Source of the DNA: Skermanella sp. TT6
GTDB taxonomy: Bacteria > Pseudomonadota > Alphaproteobacteria > Azospirillales > Azospirillaceae
Assembly: GCF_016653635.2 (NCBI RefSeq)
Contig: NZ_CP067420.1
Location: forward strand, 1,059,501 to 1,123,500
Direction of reading: 5' to 3'
DNA: 64,000 nucleotides
A program made the translations under genes and the position numbers. Positions within the stretch are counted from its first letter, which is position 1. The number at the start of each line of letters is the position of its first letter. The notes under the pieces were generated by a model, which was given only the letters and a program-made list of their open reading frames with translations, ran no database searches and had not been told where the DNA came from. This document shows, piece by piece, positions 34,249 to 42,902 of the stretch.

Positions 34249-34264
34249 CGCTCGGCCGGCGCGT

Positions 34265-35029
34265 TCAGCGGAGACGGTCGGCCATGTCGGCCAGCCACCG
34301 GTGAAGGTCGGGGACGGACGGGATGCGGGCCCGCGCGTCGGTCGGCAGGCGGGTGCCGATCTGGATCGAGAGGCCGCCATGGGCATTGGCCACGCGGAAG
34401 CCGTCCTCGTCGGTCACGTCGTCGCCGATGAAGACCGGGGTGCGCCCGGCGAACGGCGGTTCGCCTAGGAGCTGTTCGACCACCGTCCCCTTGGTCGATC
34501 CCTTCGGCTTCACCTCCAGGACCATCTTGCCTTCCTGGACGTGGAAGCCGTCGCCGAAGCGTTCCATCAGGGCGGACGTCGCCGCACGGGCGTCGGCCTC
34601 CGCTTCCGGCGCGTTGCGGAAATGCAGCGCCACGGTCATGCCCTTCGGCTCCAGCCGCGTGCCCGGATGGGCGGCGACGAATTCTTCCAGGCCTCTCGTG
34701 ATCTCGGCCAGCGCGGGGCGGTCGATCGACGCGGTCGCCCTCCGCCCCTCCGCGTCGCGCCGTTCCAGCCCGTGCTGGCCGGCCGCGGCGAGCGGAAGGC
34801 GTCCGAGCAGGCGGTCGATGTCGTCGAGACCGCGTCCGCTGACCAGGGCCACGGCTCCGCCGAGCGCCCCATGCAGCCGGGTCAGGAGTTCCGGAAGTCC
34901 GGGCGCCACCTGGACGCCGTCGGGCTGGTCGGCGATCTCCACCAGGGTGCCGTCGAAGTCCAGGAAGAGCGCCCAGTCGGACGACGGAGCGGGCAATTCG
35001 GCCATGGGATGCGTCGTTTTGTCGTCCAT
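34265..35029 (-). CDS. otsB: Trehalose-6-phosphate phosphatase
   Basis: A 254-residue HAD-superfamily phosphatase. Motif I is LFLDFDGTLVEI (Asp24 and Asp26), motif II near VALVSGR, Lys in EVKPKGSTKG, and motif IV GDDVTDEDGF. It removes phosphate from the OtsA product to give trehalose. First gene of the four-gene unit; the ATG at 35029 (MDDKTTHPM) is preferred over longer frames reaching into the non-coding leader. Confidence 0.94.
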   Translation of the reverse strand: MDDKTTHPMAELPAPSSDWALFLDFDGTLVEIADQPDGVQVAPGLPELLTRLHGALGGAVALVSGRGLDDIDRLLGRLPLAAAGQHGLERRDAEGRRATASIDRPALAEITRGLEEFVAAHPGTRLEPKGMTVALHFRNAPEAEADARAATSALMERFGDGFHVQEGKMVLEVKPKGSTKGTVVEQLLGEPPFAGRTPVFIGDDVTDEDGFRVANAHGGLSIQIGTRLPTDARARIPSVPDLHRWLADMADRLR

Positions 35030-35459
35030 GCTTGCTGCCTGCCTCGTTGACGGATCGCGGGCGCTCGAAGCCACCGCCACGCGCGCCCACCCCTGGTTTA
35101 ACGCATGAAACCGTGTCGCGGGTCGATGCGGGGCCGAAGAAAACGGCAGGCACGATCCCATTGCTGCGGCGGAAGCTCTCGGCGCCCGAAAATTTCCGCC
35201 GATGCGACCTTGTGATATGGTAAAGTGGTCATACCTTTCATGCAGTCCGGCACTCGCCCCCGGACCTCTGCCCCCCGAGACGGTGTGGGTGCGCCACATC
35301 TCCCCGGCCGCCCTCGAGAACCCCTTGGAATTCATGACGCAGTGCAGCAATGACTGTTCGCATGGGCGATTGTTTTGTGCCCAACCAGCTTGCTAAGCGG
35401 TTGCTTCCGTACATCTTTCTTTTTTCGCTTGATTTTGAAACCTTGCGCGATCATATTGT
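35030..35459. other. Leader/promoter region between otsB and the small RNA
   Basis: No gene seen. It should carry the - strand promoter of the trehalose operon and the + strand promoter of the small RNA. A GGTA-N9-TACC inverted repeat lies at 35219-35235. Base composition is more AT-rich near 35400-35460 than in the flanking genes. No clear -35/-10 pair could be fixed. Confidence 0.45.
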
Positions 35460-35566
35460 GCAGTGCGGGATCGGTGGTGTCTGCGATGCGATCGATCCTG
35501 TAACGCACTTCTTGGGCGTTTCCTCCCTAGACTCGGGCCGTGGGCAACCACGGCCCCTTTTTTTTG
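35460..35566 (+). ncRNA. Candidate trans-acting small RNA (alpha-r8/MmgR-like)
   Basis: Three parts are visible. A 5' hairpin: AGTGCG-GGATCG (35462-35473) pairs with CGATCC (35493-35498) and, after a five-base bulge, CGCACT (35504-35509). A single-stranded UUUCCUCCCU (35519-35528). Then a perfect intrinsic terminator. An UUUCCUCCCU core directly before the terminator is what I recall as the signature of the alpha-r8 (MmgR) family of alphaproteobacterial sRNAs; its CCUCC can pair with Shine-Dalgarno sequences. The 5' end is estimated from the hairpin. The nearby genes on the + strand start after the terminator. Confidence 0.65.
35535..35565 (+). terminator. Intrinsic terminator of the small RNA
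   Basis: Nine-bp stem GGGCCGTGG / CCACGGCCC, GCAA tetraloop and an eight-T run (35558-35565). It is the clearest rho-independent terminator in the window and lies upstream of, not after, the next + strand gene, so it must end a short transcript. Confidence 0.93.
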
Positions 35567-35603
35567 TTCAGTCGGGGGAGGTGACGAACCAGGGACGGGC
35601 TCC

Positions 35604-36398
35604 ATGCTTTTCCGGAAAGACGGCGACGGCGTGATCGCGATCGGGCAGCCGAGCCATTCCTGGCTGGCCGGCCAGTTCGTGCGGGCCTGGGGCAACGATG
35701 GTTTCGCGCGGCCTGCGCCGTACGAGGAAGTCTGCCTCGGCGCGGAACTGCATGACATCGGCTGGCTATCCTGGGAGACCGCGCCGACGCTGAACCATGA
35801 GACCGGCAGGCCCCATGAATTCCGGGAACTCGGGCCCGCGGTCCACACTGCGCTGTGGACGGAGGGCGTCGAGCGTGCCGAGGTGTTCGGGCGATATCCG
35901 GCGCTGCTCGTCTCGCTGCACGCCGACACGATCTATTCCTCGTACTTCGATTTCGACAAGGCCTCGCCCGACGATGCGCGGCTGGTCCGGGATTTCCTGG
36001 AGGATCAGCATGCCTTCCAGTGCGCGGCGCTGGAGGTACTGGGCGCCGACCCGAGGCTGGCGGCCGATGTGGCGCCCGAGGCGGTGGAGCGGAACCGTCG
36101 GCTGGTCGCGGCGACCGACCGCATGTCGCTGGAGGTCTGCTGGGGGATCGAGGAGGGCGGAGCCGTCATCCCCGACGTTCCCACGGTCGGAAACGACCGG
36201 GCGAGCCTGACCATCCGGGCGCGGAACGGCGATTTGGCCGACCTGACCGTCGATCCCTGGCCGTTCGCGTCCGACCGGGTCGAGGCGACATGCGAGGGCC
36301 GGCGCCTTCGGGAGCGCCATGCCGACGAGGCCGGGCTACGCGCCGCCCTGCGCAACGCGGAACGTGCCGGGCTTCACGCCGTTCTGCGGCCGCGATGA
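35604..36398 (+). CDS. DUF3891 family protein
   Basis: A 264-residue cytoplasmic protein with the DUF3891 start pattern (AIGQPSHSWLAGQFVRAWGN) and the histidine-rich LGAELHDIGWLSWE and LVSLHADTIY segments, which could bind metal as in HD-like hydrolases; that last point is inference. The ATG at 35604 follows AGGGACGGG; earlier in-frame codons overlap the sRNA terminator. It is translationally coupled to the next gene (ATGA). Confidence 0.82.
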   Translation: MLFRKDGDGVIAIGQPSHSWLAGQFVRAWGNDGFARPAPYEEVCLGAELHDIGWLSWETAPTLNHETGRPHEFRELGPAVHTALWTEGVERAEVFGRYPALLVSLHADTIYSSYFDFDKASPDDARLVRDFLEDQHAFQCAALEVLGADPRLAADVAPEAVERNRRLVAATDRMSLEVCWGIEEGGAVIPDVPTVGNDRASLTIRARNGDLADLTVDPWPFASDRVEATCEGRRLRERHADEAGLRAALRNAERAGLHAVLRPR

Positions 36399-36946
36399 GG
36401 TTTACCGTGCAAGAGCATCATGACGCCAAGGAAAGCCAAGAGGACAAGCACCATGACGAAGGGCATGCGGGGCGGCTGATTTCCACCGACAGCCTGAAGA
36501 GCCTGTATCTTGCCGAACGGTCCCGGCGGTCGAACGTCCAGTCGCTCCTGAGCGTGCCGGTGTCGATCATTTCCTTCTCGATCTTCGGCTTCGTCTCGTT
36601 CGCGCAGTATCTGGACGTATCCCGGTGGCGCGAGCCGGTGACGATGGTCATGATCAGCCTCTGCCTGGCGTCGCTCGCCGCGATGTTCATGGCAATGGCG
36701 CGCCTGGTCAAGCTGGACCGGCGCCTCGTCCTGGACGACTTCGATCGGATCGAGGCCGTCAGGGAAGCGCAGTCCGAGATCGATTACTTCCACCGGGCCT
36801 ACGACGAGGCATTGGCCAGCAACGTGGACGCCGAGCGGGACCGCAGCAAGGCGTTCGTCCTTCTGATCGTCGCCCTGGTGCTGTTCCTCCTGGCGGTCTT
36901 CCTCATGCCGGTTCACCTGATCGGAACCGGCGTGAACGGCCGGTGA
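36395..36946 (+). CDS. Hypothetical two-segment membrane protein
   Basis: A 183-residue protein, family not recognised. A charged His/Asp-rich N-terminus (about 35 residues) precedes a hydrophobic pair (LLSVPVSIISFSIFGFVSF and VTMVMISLCLASLAAMFMAMA), a charged coiled-coil-like stretch, and a C-terminal helix (AFVLLIVALVLFLLAVFLM). The start overlaps the DUF3891 stop by four bases. Confidence 0.7.
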   Translation: MRFTVQEHHDAKESQEDKHHDEGHAGRLISTDSLKSLYLAERSRRSNVQSLLSVPVSIISFSIFGFVSFAQYLDVSRWREPVTMVMISLCLASLAAMFMAMARLVKLDRRLVLDDFDRIEAVREAQSEIDYFHRAYDEALASNVDAERDRSKAFVLLIVALVLFLLAVFLMPVHLIGTGVNGR

Positions 36947-36954
36947 GGCGTTAT

Positions 36955-36983
36955 CCGGGGAGGGGCGGTCCGACCCTCCCCGG
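36955..36983. terminator. Bidirectional terminator between convergent genes
   Basis: Ten-bp stem CCGGGGAGGG / CCCTCCCCGG with a nine-base loop, between the + strand membrane protein and the - strand sodC stop. No long T-run on either side. Confidence 0.65.
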
Positions 36984-36994
36984 TTGCCTTGCGC

Positions 36995-37576
36995 CTAGCG
37001 GGAAGCCGTCTGGGTGATGACGCCGCAGGCGACCCGATCGCCGGAACTACCCGCCGGATTGGTCGTATAGTCGTCCGGCGACCCATGGATGAGGATCGAG
37101 GTGCCGCCCGGCTTGACCAGGCTGTTCGATCCTCCGCGGAACGTCACCGCGTCGGTCATGAAGTCGGCCTGGGCGGCCCCGTCCGATGCGACCCAGATAT
37201 TGGGCAGGTCGCCGGCATGGACGCCGCGCGGGGACAGGAAGCCGTGCTCGTGGTTGTCCGGGTTGAAGTGACCGCCGGCGGACTGGAAGTTCGGCGGTTC
37301 GCAGGTCCCGTTCTCATGGATATGGAAACCGTGCATTCCCGAAGCGAGGCCGCTGCCGGGATTGATCCGCGCCTGGATCAGCACGCCGTTGGGTGTCTCG
37401 ACGAAGGCGACCGTCCCGATCGCCTGGCCCTCGGCGTTGTTGAGCGTCGCCGTGCCGAGGGCGGGAGTGGTCGGGTTCGGGGGCGTCGTCTGCTGCTGGG
37501 CCGCCGCGGGAAGGGCCAGTGCCGATGCAGCCAGCGCGGCGGCGAAGACGGCGGATTTGCGGAAGCTGCTGATCAT
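36995..37576 (-). CDS. sodC: Superoxide dismutase [Cu-Zn]
   Basis: A 193-residue exported enzyme. Signal peptide MISSFRKSAVFAAALAASALALPAAAQ. The mature domain has copper ligands in HGFHIHENG and GGHFNPDNHEHG, then HAGDLPN and a C-terminal GDRVACGVI with the disulfide cysteine partner of GTCEPP. It converts periplasmic superoxide to peroxide. Confidence 0.94.
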   Translation of the reverse strand: MISSFRKSAVFAAALAASALALPAAAQQQTTPPNPTTPALGTATLNNAEGQAIGTVAFVETPNGVLIQARINPGSGLASGMHGFHIHENGTCEPPNFQSAGGHFNPDNHEHGFLSPRGVHAGDLPNIWVASDGAAQADFMTDAVTFRGGSNSLVKPGGTSILIHGSPDDYTTNPAGSSGDRVACGVITQTASR

Positions 37577-37791
37577 CTCTGCCTCGTTTCGTGATCCGAA
37601 GGTGTCCCAAGGCCAACCTTCGGGCGCGGCGGATGTTCCCGATTCCGTGGGCCGAAAGGGGCGGGAGACCGGATCGGATTGGGCGCCGTTACATTCCGTT
37701 ACAAGCCTGTTCCGTTCGGGACATACGGCGGTTACGCTGCAGCGCTACACCTGAGTGGATATGAATGATCGTCCACCGAGGTGGTTTCCCC

Positions 37792-38298
37792 ATGTTCCCA
37801 AAAGCTGGAATCCCGACACGGGATGTCGTCACCCCCGTCACGTTCGTCGCTTTCATCGTCTCGACGATCACGGGGATCATGCTTCTGCTCCACTGGAAAG
37901 CCGGACTCGTCAGATTCTCTCATGAATGGTTGAGCATCGCATTCTCGGCCGTGGCGATATGGCACCTTGCGAGAAACTGGAGGCCCTTTACCGCGTACCT
38001 GAGGCGCAATACGGCTCTCGCCGTTCTATCCACAAGCCTCGTCGCAAGCATCGTCTTTACTGCGATTACGGGCGATACGTCGAATGCGAGTCCCGGTGCC
38101 GTATTCCGTGCCCTGTCCGGTGCCACGCTGGAGTCCGCCGCTCCGGCGTTCGGAATGACTCCGAGCGATGCCGTCGCCAAACTGAAGTCCGCGAATATCG
38201 AAGTCTCGGGCGGCGAAACCCTGGGCGAGATCGGTGCCCGCGCGGGTATCGGTCCGGCAGCGGTCGCCACGATTCTCGCGACGCAAGCACGTCGATGA
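37792..38298 (+). CDS. DUF4405-type membrane protein
   Basis: A 168-residue protein. Three hydrophobic helices (VTFVAFIVSTITGIMLLLHW, FSHEWLSIAFSAVAIWHLA, AVLSTSLVASIVFTAI) carry histidines (LLLHW, SHEW, IWHLARNW) in the DUF4405 pattern, which suggests haem binding. The C-terminal 60 residues (FGMTPSDAVAKLKSANIEV) resemble a small helical repeat. The ATG at 37792 follows GAGGTGG; a start 27 bases upstream is less likely. Confidence 0.72.
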   Translation: MFPKAGIPTRDVVTPVTFVAFIVSTITGIMLLLHWKAGLVRFSHEWLSIAFSAVAIWHLARNWRPFTAYLRRNTALAVLSTSLVASIVFTAITGDTSNASPGAVFRALSGATLESAAPAFGMTPSDAVAKLKSANIEVSGGETLGEIGARAGIGPAAVATILATQARR

Positions 38299-38441
38299 AT
38301 GGCCCAGCCCCGGGACATGAGGTGATCTCCGCTGCGGCATCACCGTGCAAATCGCCTGCACCCAACCCTCCCGCCCGCGTGTTCCCTGAGGCGACGGCTT
38401 GAATCGGGAAAGGTCAGACATGACGGGATCCGCTTTCAGCG

Positions 38442-40268
38442 ATGGCAATGCCGATGGCTAGGCTTGGTACATCGCTAGTCGTCCTCGTTTCATGGCTGCT
38501 GACGCTTCCGGCGGGGATCGCGGTGCTCGCGGCGGACGATCCGCCGCGGCATGGCCTGGCCATGTACGGGGAGCCGAAATATCCTCCGGGTTTCGACCGC
38601 TTCGACTATGTCAACCCGGATGCTCCGAAGGGCGGTTCCGTGGTGCTGTCGGCGCTCGGCGGGTTCGACACGCTCAATCCCTTCACGATCCGGGGAGTGG
38701 CGGCGGCCGGCATCGCCAATACCTTCGACACGCTGATGGTGGAGTCGCTGGACGAGCCGTTCACCCAGTATCCGCTCGTCGCCGAAAGCGTCGAACTGCC
38801 GGCGGACCGCGCCTGGGTCGCCTTCACCCTGCGGCCCGAGGCCCGGTTCCACGACGGCCAGCCGATCGGGGTGGAGGACGTCATCTTCACCTTCGACACG
38901 CTGCGCGAGGCACATCCGTTCTACCGGGCCTACTATGCCAATGTCGCGAAGGTCGAGCGGACGGGGGAGCGCACGGTCAGGTTCACCTTCGCGCCGGGCG
39001 ACAACCGCGAACTGCCCCTGATCCTGGGGCAGCTTCCGGTCCTGCCGAAGCATTACTGGCAGGACCGGACCTTCGACCGGACGACGCTGGATCCGCCGCT
39101 CGGCAGCGGCCCCTACGGGATCGCGCGCGTCGACGCCGGCCGCTCGATCACCTACGAGCGGGTCCCGGACTATTGGGGCAAGGACCTGGCGGTCAATGTC
39201 GGCCGGTTCAACTTCGGCACCCTGCGTTACGATTATTATCTCGACCCGACGGTGGCGCTCCAGGCCTTCAACGGCGGGCTGGTGGATTTCCGGGTCGAGA
39301 ACGTCGCGAAGAACTGGGCGACCGCCTATGACAGGCGGGCGGTCGAGGCCGGCAGGATCACGATGGAGGAAATCGAGGTCGAGACGCCGGCAGGCATGCA
39401 GGGCTTCGTGTTCAACACGCGCCGGCCCGTCTTCGCCGATCCCCGGGTGCGCTACGCGATCGCCCACGCCTTCGACTTCGAGTGGGCGAATTCGGTGCTG
39501 TTCTACGGCGCCTATCAACGCGCCGACAGCTACTTCGAGAACTCCGACCTGGAGGCGGAGGGCCTGCCCGGCGAGGCGGAGCTGAAGATCCTGGAGCCCC
39601 TGCGCGGAAAGGTCCCGGACGAGGTCTTCACGGAACGCTACAACCCGCCGTCCGCCGGAAGCCGGACCGCCGTGCGCGAGAACCTGCTGAAGGGCCGCGA
39701 ACTTCTGGAGGAGGCCGGCTGGGTGATCCGGGACGGCCGCCGGGTCGATGCGGAGACCGGACGGCCGCTGGAGTTCACGATTCTTCTCAACAGCCCGTCG
39801 CTGGAACGGGTGGCGCTGCCGTTCATCGGGAACCTGCGCCGGCTGGGGATCGACGCCCGCGTGCGGACCGTGGACACCGCCCAGTATCAGAACCGGATCA
39901 GCGACTTCGATTTCGACATGACCACGGCCGTCTGGGGACAGTCTCTGTCGCCCGGCAACGAGCAGCGCGACTTCTGGACATCGGCCGCGGCCGACCGGCC
40001 GGGCAGCCGCAACTATGCGGGTATCCGCAGCGAGGCGGTGGACCAGTTGGTCGACCTGCTGATCGCCGCCGATACCCGCGAGGACCTGCGCGCCCGCGCC
40101 GCGGCGCTGGACCGGGTGCTGCTGTGGGGGCATTACGTCATCCCGCACTGGTATGCCGGCGTGGCCCGGGTCGCCTACTGGGACAAGCTGGAGCATCCCC
40201 GGGATCCGCCGCCCTACGGCATCGCGTTCGACGCCTGGTGGGTGAAGGGCGCTTCCGCGGGCCGGTGA
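38442..40268 (+). CDS. Extracellular solute-binding protein family 5 (YejA-like)
   Basis: A 608-residue SBP_bac_5 protein with signal peptide (hydrophobic core LVVLVSWLLTLPAGIAVL). YejA-type landmarks: HGLAMYGEPKYPPGFDRFDYVNPDAPKGG, TLNPFT, YPLVAESVELP, PDYWGKDLAVN and VAYWDKLEHP. These proteins deliver oligopeptides or peptide-like compounds. The permease and ATPase partners (YejB, YejE, YejF) are not adjacent, so it is an orphan component. Confidence 0.88.
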   Translation: MAMPMARLGTSLVVLVSWLLTLPAGIAVLAADDPPRHGLAMYGEPKYPPGFDRFDYVNPDAPKGGSVVLSALGGFDTLNPFTIRGVAAAGIANTFDTLMVESLDEPFTQYPLVAESVELPADRAWVAFTLRPEARFHDGQPIGVEDVIFTFDTLREAHPFYRAYYANVAKVERTGERTVRFTFAPGDNRELPLILGQLPVLPKHYWQDRTFDRTTLDPPLGSGPYGIARVDAGRSITYERVPDYWGKDLAVNVGRFNFGTLRYDYYLDPTVALQAFNGGLVDFRVENVAKNWATAYDRRAVEAGRITMEEIEVETPAGMQGFVFNTRRPVFADPRVRYAIAHAFDFEWANSVLFYGAYQRADSYFENSDLEAEGLPGEAELKILEPLRGKVPDEVFTERYNPPSAGSRTAVRENLLKGRELLEEAGWVIRDGRRVDAETGRPLEFTILLNSPSLERVALPFIGNLRRLGIDARVRTVDTAQYQNRISDFDFDMTTAVWGQSLSPGNEQRDFWTSAAADRPGSRNYAGIRSEAVDQLVDLLIAADTREDLRARAAALDRVLLWGHYVIPHWYAGVARVAYWDKLEHPRDPPPYGIAFDAWWVKGASAGR

Positions 40269-40293
40269 CGGAGCGGATCGGTGCGCCCCGGAC

Positions 40294-41157
40294 TCACCGG
40301 AACAGGAGCACGGGGATCCGGCAGTCGCGGATCATCCCGGTGGTCGTGCTGCCGATGATCAGGTTGCGGATGCGGGAGTGGCCGTAGGCGCCCATGACCA
40401 GGAGGTCGATGCCGTCGGACGCCACCGTGCCGGTGATGACCGCTTCCGGCTCGCCCTGGACGATCCGGCACGCGGCCTTGAGCCCGGCGGAAGACAGTTC
40501 CCCCTCGGCCCAGGCGAGCGCCTTGGTCACCTCGGAGTCGCCGGGCCGGTCGGAGGCGAGGACCAGGTGGATGTCCAGATCCTTGAAGCCGGGAGAGTTC
40601 GCCAGGAAGCTGACGGCGCGCCGGGCGCTCTTGCCTTCGTCATAGGCGATCAGGACGCGTTCGATGGGCTTGAAGGCGCGGGCGGCCACCAGACAGGGGC
40701 GATCGACCGCGCGGACGACCCGCTCCAGGTTCGACCCCAAATGGCCCGATGCGAAATCGACGCCTTCGCCGCGCTTGCCCATGACGATCAGGTCGGCCTT
40801 GGCCGACAGGTCCTGGACCGCATCGACCACCGCGCCGTTGCGCAGGCTGGCCGTCGTGTTCGCGACGCCGGCCTCTTTCAGGATCGACCGGCCCTCGTCG
40901 AGGAGATGCCGGCCGATCAGCTGGGCGGTCCGGGACCGGGCATGGTCCTGGTCGACCATCTCGCTCATCAGGTGGTCCAAGGTCTCTATGCCGATGCTGC
41001 CGCTGAGGTCCTGGCGCCCGGCCGGGGCGCGCTCCCGGATATCCACCACGTGCAGGAGATCGACCGACGCTTCCAGGCGGCTGGCGAACCAGGCGGCGTG
41101 CTCGCAGACGCTGCGGGCATAGACCGATCCATCCAGGCAGAGCAGGATGCTTTTCAT
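40294..41157 (-). CDS. Universal stress protein, tandem UspA domains
   Basis: A 287-residue cytoplasmic protein with two UspA-like halves. N-terminal start SILLCLDGSVYARSVCEHA; first nucleotide-binding loop VMGKRGEGVDFASGHLGS; second half from VLIAYDEGKSARRAV, with loop VMGAYGHSRIRNLIIGSTT matching the ATP-binding G-2x-G-9x-G-(S/T) motif. It lies 22 bases after the SulP gene in the same direction, so the two are probably one operon. Confidence 0.9.
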   Translation of the reverse strand: MKSILLCLDGSVYARSVCEHAAWFASRLEASVDLLHVVDIRERAPAGRQDLSGSIGIETLDHLMSEMVDQDHARSRTAQLIGRHLLDEGRSILKEAGVANTTASLRNGAVVDAVQDLSAKADLIVMGKRGEGVDFASGHLGSNLERVVRAVDRPCLVAARAFKPIERVLIAYDEGKSARRAVSFLANSPGFKDLDIHLVLASDRPGDSEVTKALAWAEGELSSAGLKAACRIVQGEPEAVITGTVASDGIDLLVMGAYGHSRIRNLIIGSTTTGMIRDCRIPVLLFR

Positions 41158-41179
41158 GGCTGGTTTTCTCCGGTTCTTC

Positions 41180-42667
41180 TCAGTGACCGCCGAGCTGCTG
41201 CGCTGCATCCGGCTTGTCGTGGACGCCCAGGCGGTCGAGCAGCGTGCTGCTGGGCTGGTTCAGCCCGATCAGATGGACATCGGCGCCTTCCCGGCGGAAC
41301 CGCAGCACGACCTTGTCGATGGCGCCGACCGCGGTGTAGTCCCACAGGTGGGCGCCGGTCAGGTCGATTTCGACGCGTTCGAGGCTTTCCTGGAAATCGA
41401 ACCGGGCGATGAAATCGTCGGCCGAGGCGAAGAAGAGCTGGCCGTAGACCTTGTAGGTCCGGGAACGGCCATCCTCCGCCAGGGTGCTTTCGACCGCGAC
41501 GAAGTGGGCGACCTTGCGGGCGAAGAACAGGGCGCTGAGCAGGACCCCGGCCAGGACGCCCTTGGACAGGTCGTGGGTGAAGACGGTGGTGAGGGTCGTG
41601 GCGATCATCACGATCGAGGAACTGACCGGCATGGTGCGCAGCTGGCGGACCGAGCCCCAGTTGAAGGTGCCGATCGACACCATGATCATGACGGCCACCA
41701 GCGCCGCCATGGGGATCTGGACGACCCAGGACTGAAGCACCAGGATCAGGAACAGCAGGCCCACCCCGGCGACGAAGGCGGACAGCCGGCCTCGCCCGCC
41801 GGACTTCACGTTGATGACGGACTGGCCGATCATGGCGCAGCCCGCCATGCCGCCGAACAGGCCCGACGCGATGTTGGCGATGCCCTGGCCGCGGGTCTCG
41901 GCGTGCTTGTCGCTCCGGGTGTCGGTCAGGTCGTCGACGATCGACGCCGTCAGCAGCGATTCCAGCAAACCCACGACGGTGAGGGTGACCGCGACCGGCA
42001 GGATGATGCCGAGGGTTTCCAGGTTCAGCGGGACGTCCGGGATCAGGAAGGTTGGGAGCGTGCCGGGCAGCTCCCCCATGTCGCCGACCGTCCGCACGTC
42101 GGCGCCGGTCAGGATGGCGACGGCGGTCAGCGCCACGATCGCGACCAGGGGCGACGGCACCGCGGTGGTGACCAGGGGCAGCAGGTAGATGATGCCCAGC
42201 CCCGCCGCGACGATGGCGTACACCTGCCAATTGGCGCCGGCGAATTCCGGCAACTGCGCCATGAAGATCAGGATCGCCAGCGCGTTCACGAAGCCGGTCA
42301 TGACCGAGCGCGAGACGAACCGCATGTAGCGGCCCAGTTTCAGCAGCCCGACGACGATCTGAAGGGCGCCGGTCAGCAGGGTGGCGGCGAACAGGTAATC
42401 GAGCCCATGATCCTGGACCAGGTCGATCATCAGGAGGGCCATGGCGCCGGTGGCGGCCGAGATCATGCCCGGCCGTCCGCCGACGATGGAAATAGTGACC
42501 GCGATGACGAAGGAGGCGTAGAGACCGACCTTGGGATCGACGCCCGCGATGATCGAGAAGGCGATCGCTTCGGGAATAAGGGCAAGTGCGACGACGATGC
42601 CGGCGAGCACGTCGCCTCGCACGTTGCCGAACCACTCCGAACGGAGTCTGGCAATATCGGGAGTCAT
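41180..42667 (-). CDS. SulP family inorganic anion transporter
   Basis: A 495-residue SLC26/SulP transporter with about 10-12 membrane helices. Signature segments are [27 protein letters not shown] and [26 protein letters not shown]-terminal STAS domain (about 400-490) contains [23 protein letters not shown]. Substrates of the family include sulfate, bicarbonate and dicarboxylates; which applies here is not clear. It is linked to the UspA gene. Confidence 0.92.
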   Translation of the reverse strand: MTPDIARLRSEWFGNVRGDVLAGIVVALALIPEAIAFSIIAGVDPKVGLYASFVIAVTISIVGGRPGMISAATGAMALLMIDLVQDHGLDYLFAATLLTGALQIVVGLLKLGRYMRFVSRSVMTGFVNALAILIFMAQLPEFAGANWQVYAIVAAGLGIIYLLPLVTTAVPSPLVAIVALTAVAILTGADVRTVGDMGELPGTLPTFLIPDVPLNLETLGIILPVAVTLTVVGLLESLLTASIVDDLTDTRSDKHAETRGQGIANIASGLFGGMAGCAMIGQSVINVKSGGRGRLSAFVAGVGLLFLILVLQSWVVQIPMAALVAVMIMVSIGTFNWGSVRQLRTMPVSSSIVMIATTLTTVFTHDLSKGVLAGVLLSALFFARKVAHFVAVESTLAEDGRSRTYKVYGQLFFASADDFIARFDFQESLERVEIDLTGAHLWDYTAVGAIDKVVLRFRREGADVHLIGLNQPSSTLLDRLGVHDKPDAAQQLGGH

Positions 42668-42809
42668 TGAAACCTGAATGGGACCGGGGCGGCATCTCCG
42701 ACTGCGTCGGGGCGGCCCGTGAGCGAAAGGCACGACGGACGCTGCGGCTGCCTGTCCAGGCAGGCGCCGGGCAAAACGGCTGAAGATCCGGGGATCAGGG
42801 CGGCGTAAT

Positions 42810-42854
42810 GCGATGCAGCATCGTCGGTGTGTAACACCGACGATGCTGCATCGC
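42810..42854. repeat. Perfect 21-bp inverted repeat with self-palindromic arms
   Basis: Arms 42810-42830 and 42834-42854 are exact reverse complements around the trinucleotide GTA. Each arm includes CGATGCAGCATCG or CGATGCTGCATCG, near-palindromes themselves. It lies between the msrA stop and the sulP start, on the same transcript direction. It could end the msrA message or be a dyad operator; no T-run follows. Confidence 0.9.
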
Positions 42855-42902
42855 AATGGCCGGCTGCCTCAGGGCTGTGTTGCGTTATCCGGTCCGGGCC
42901 GG

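Noticed and set aside
35460-35566. 6S RNA as an identity for the small RNA
   Set aside because: No long rod with a central open bubble can be drawn, and the size is too short; the hairpin, core, terminator layout fits a trans-acting sRNA.
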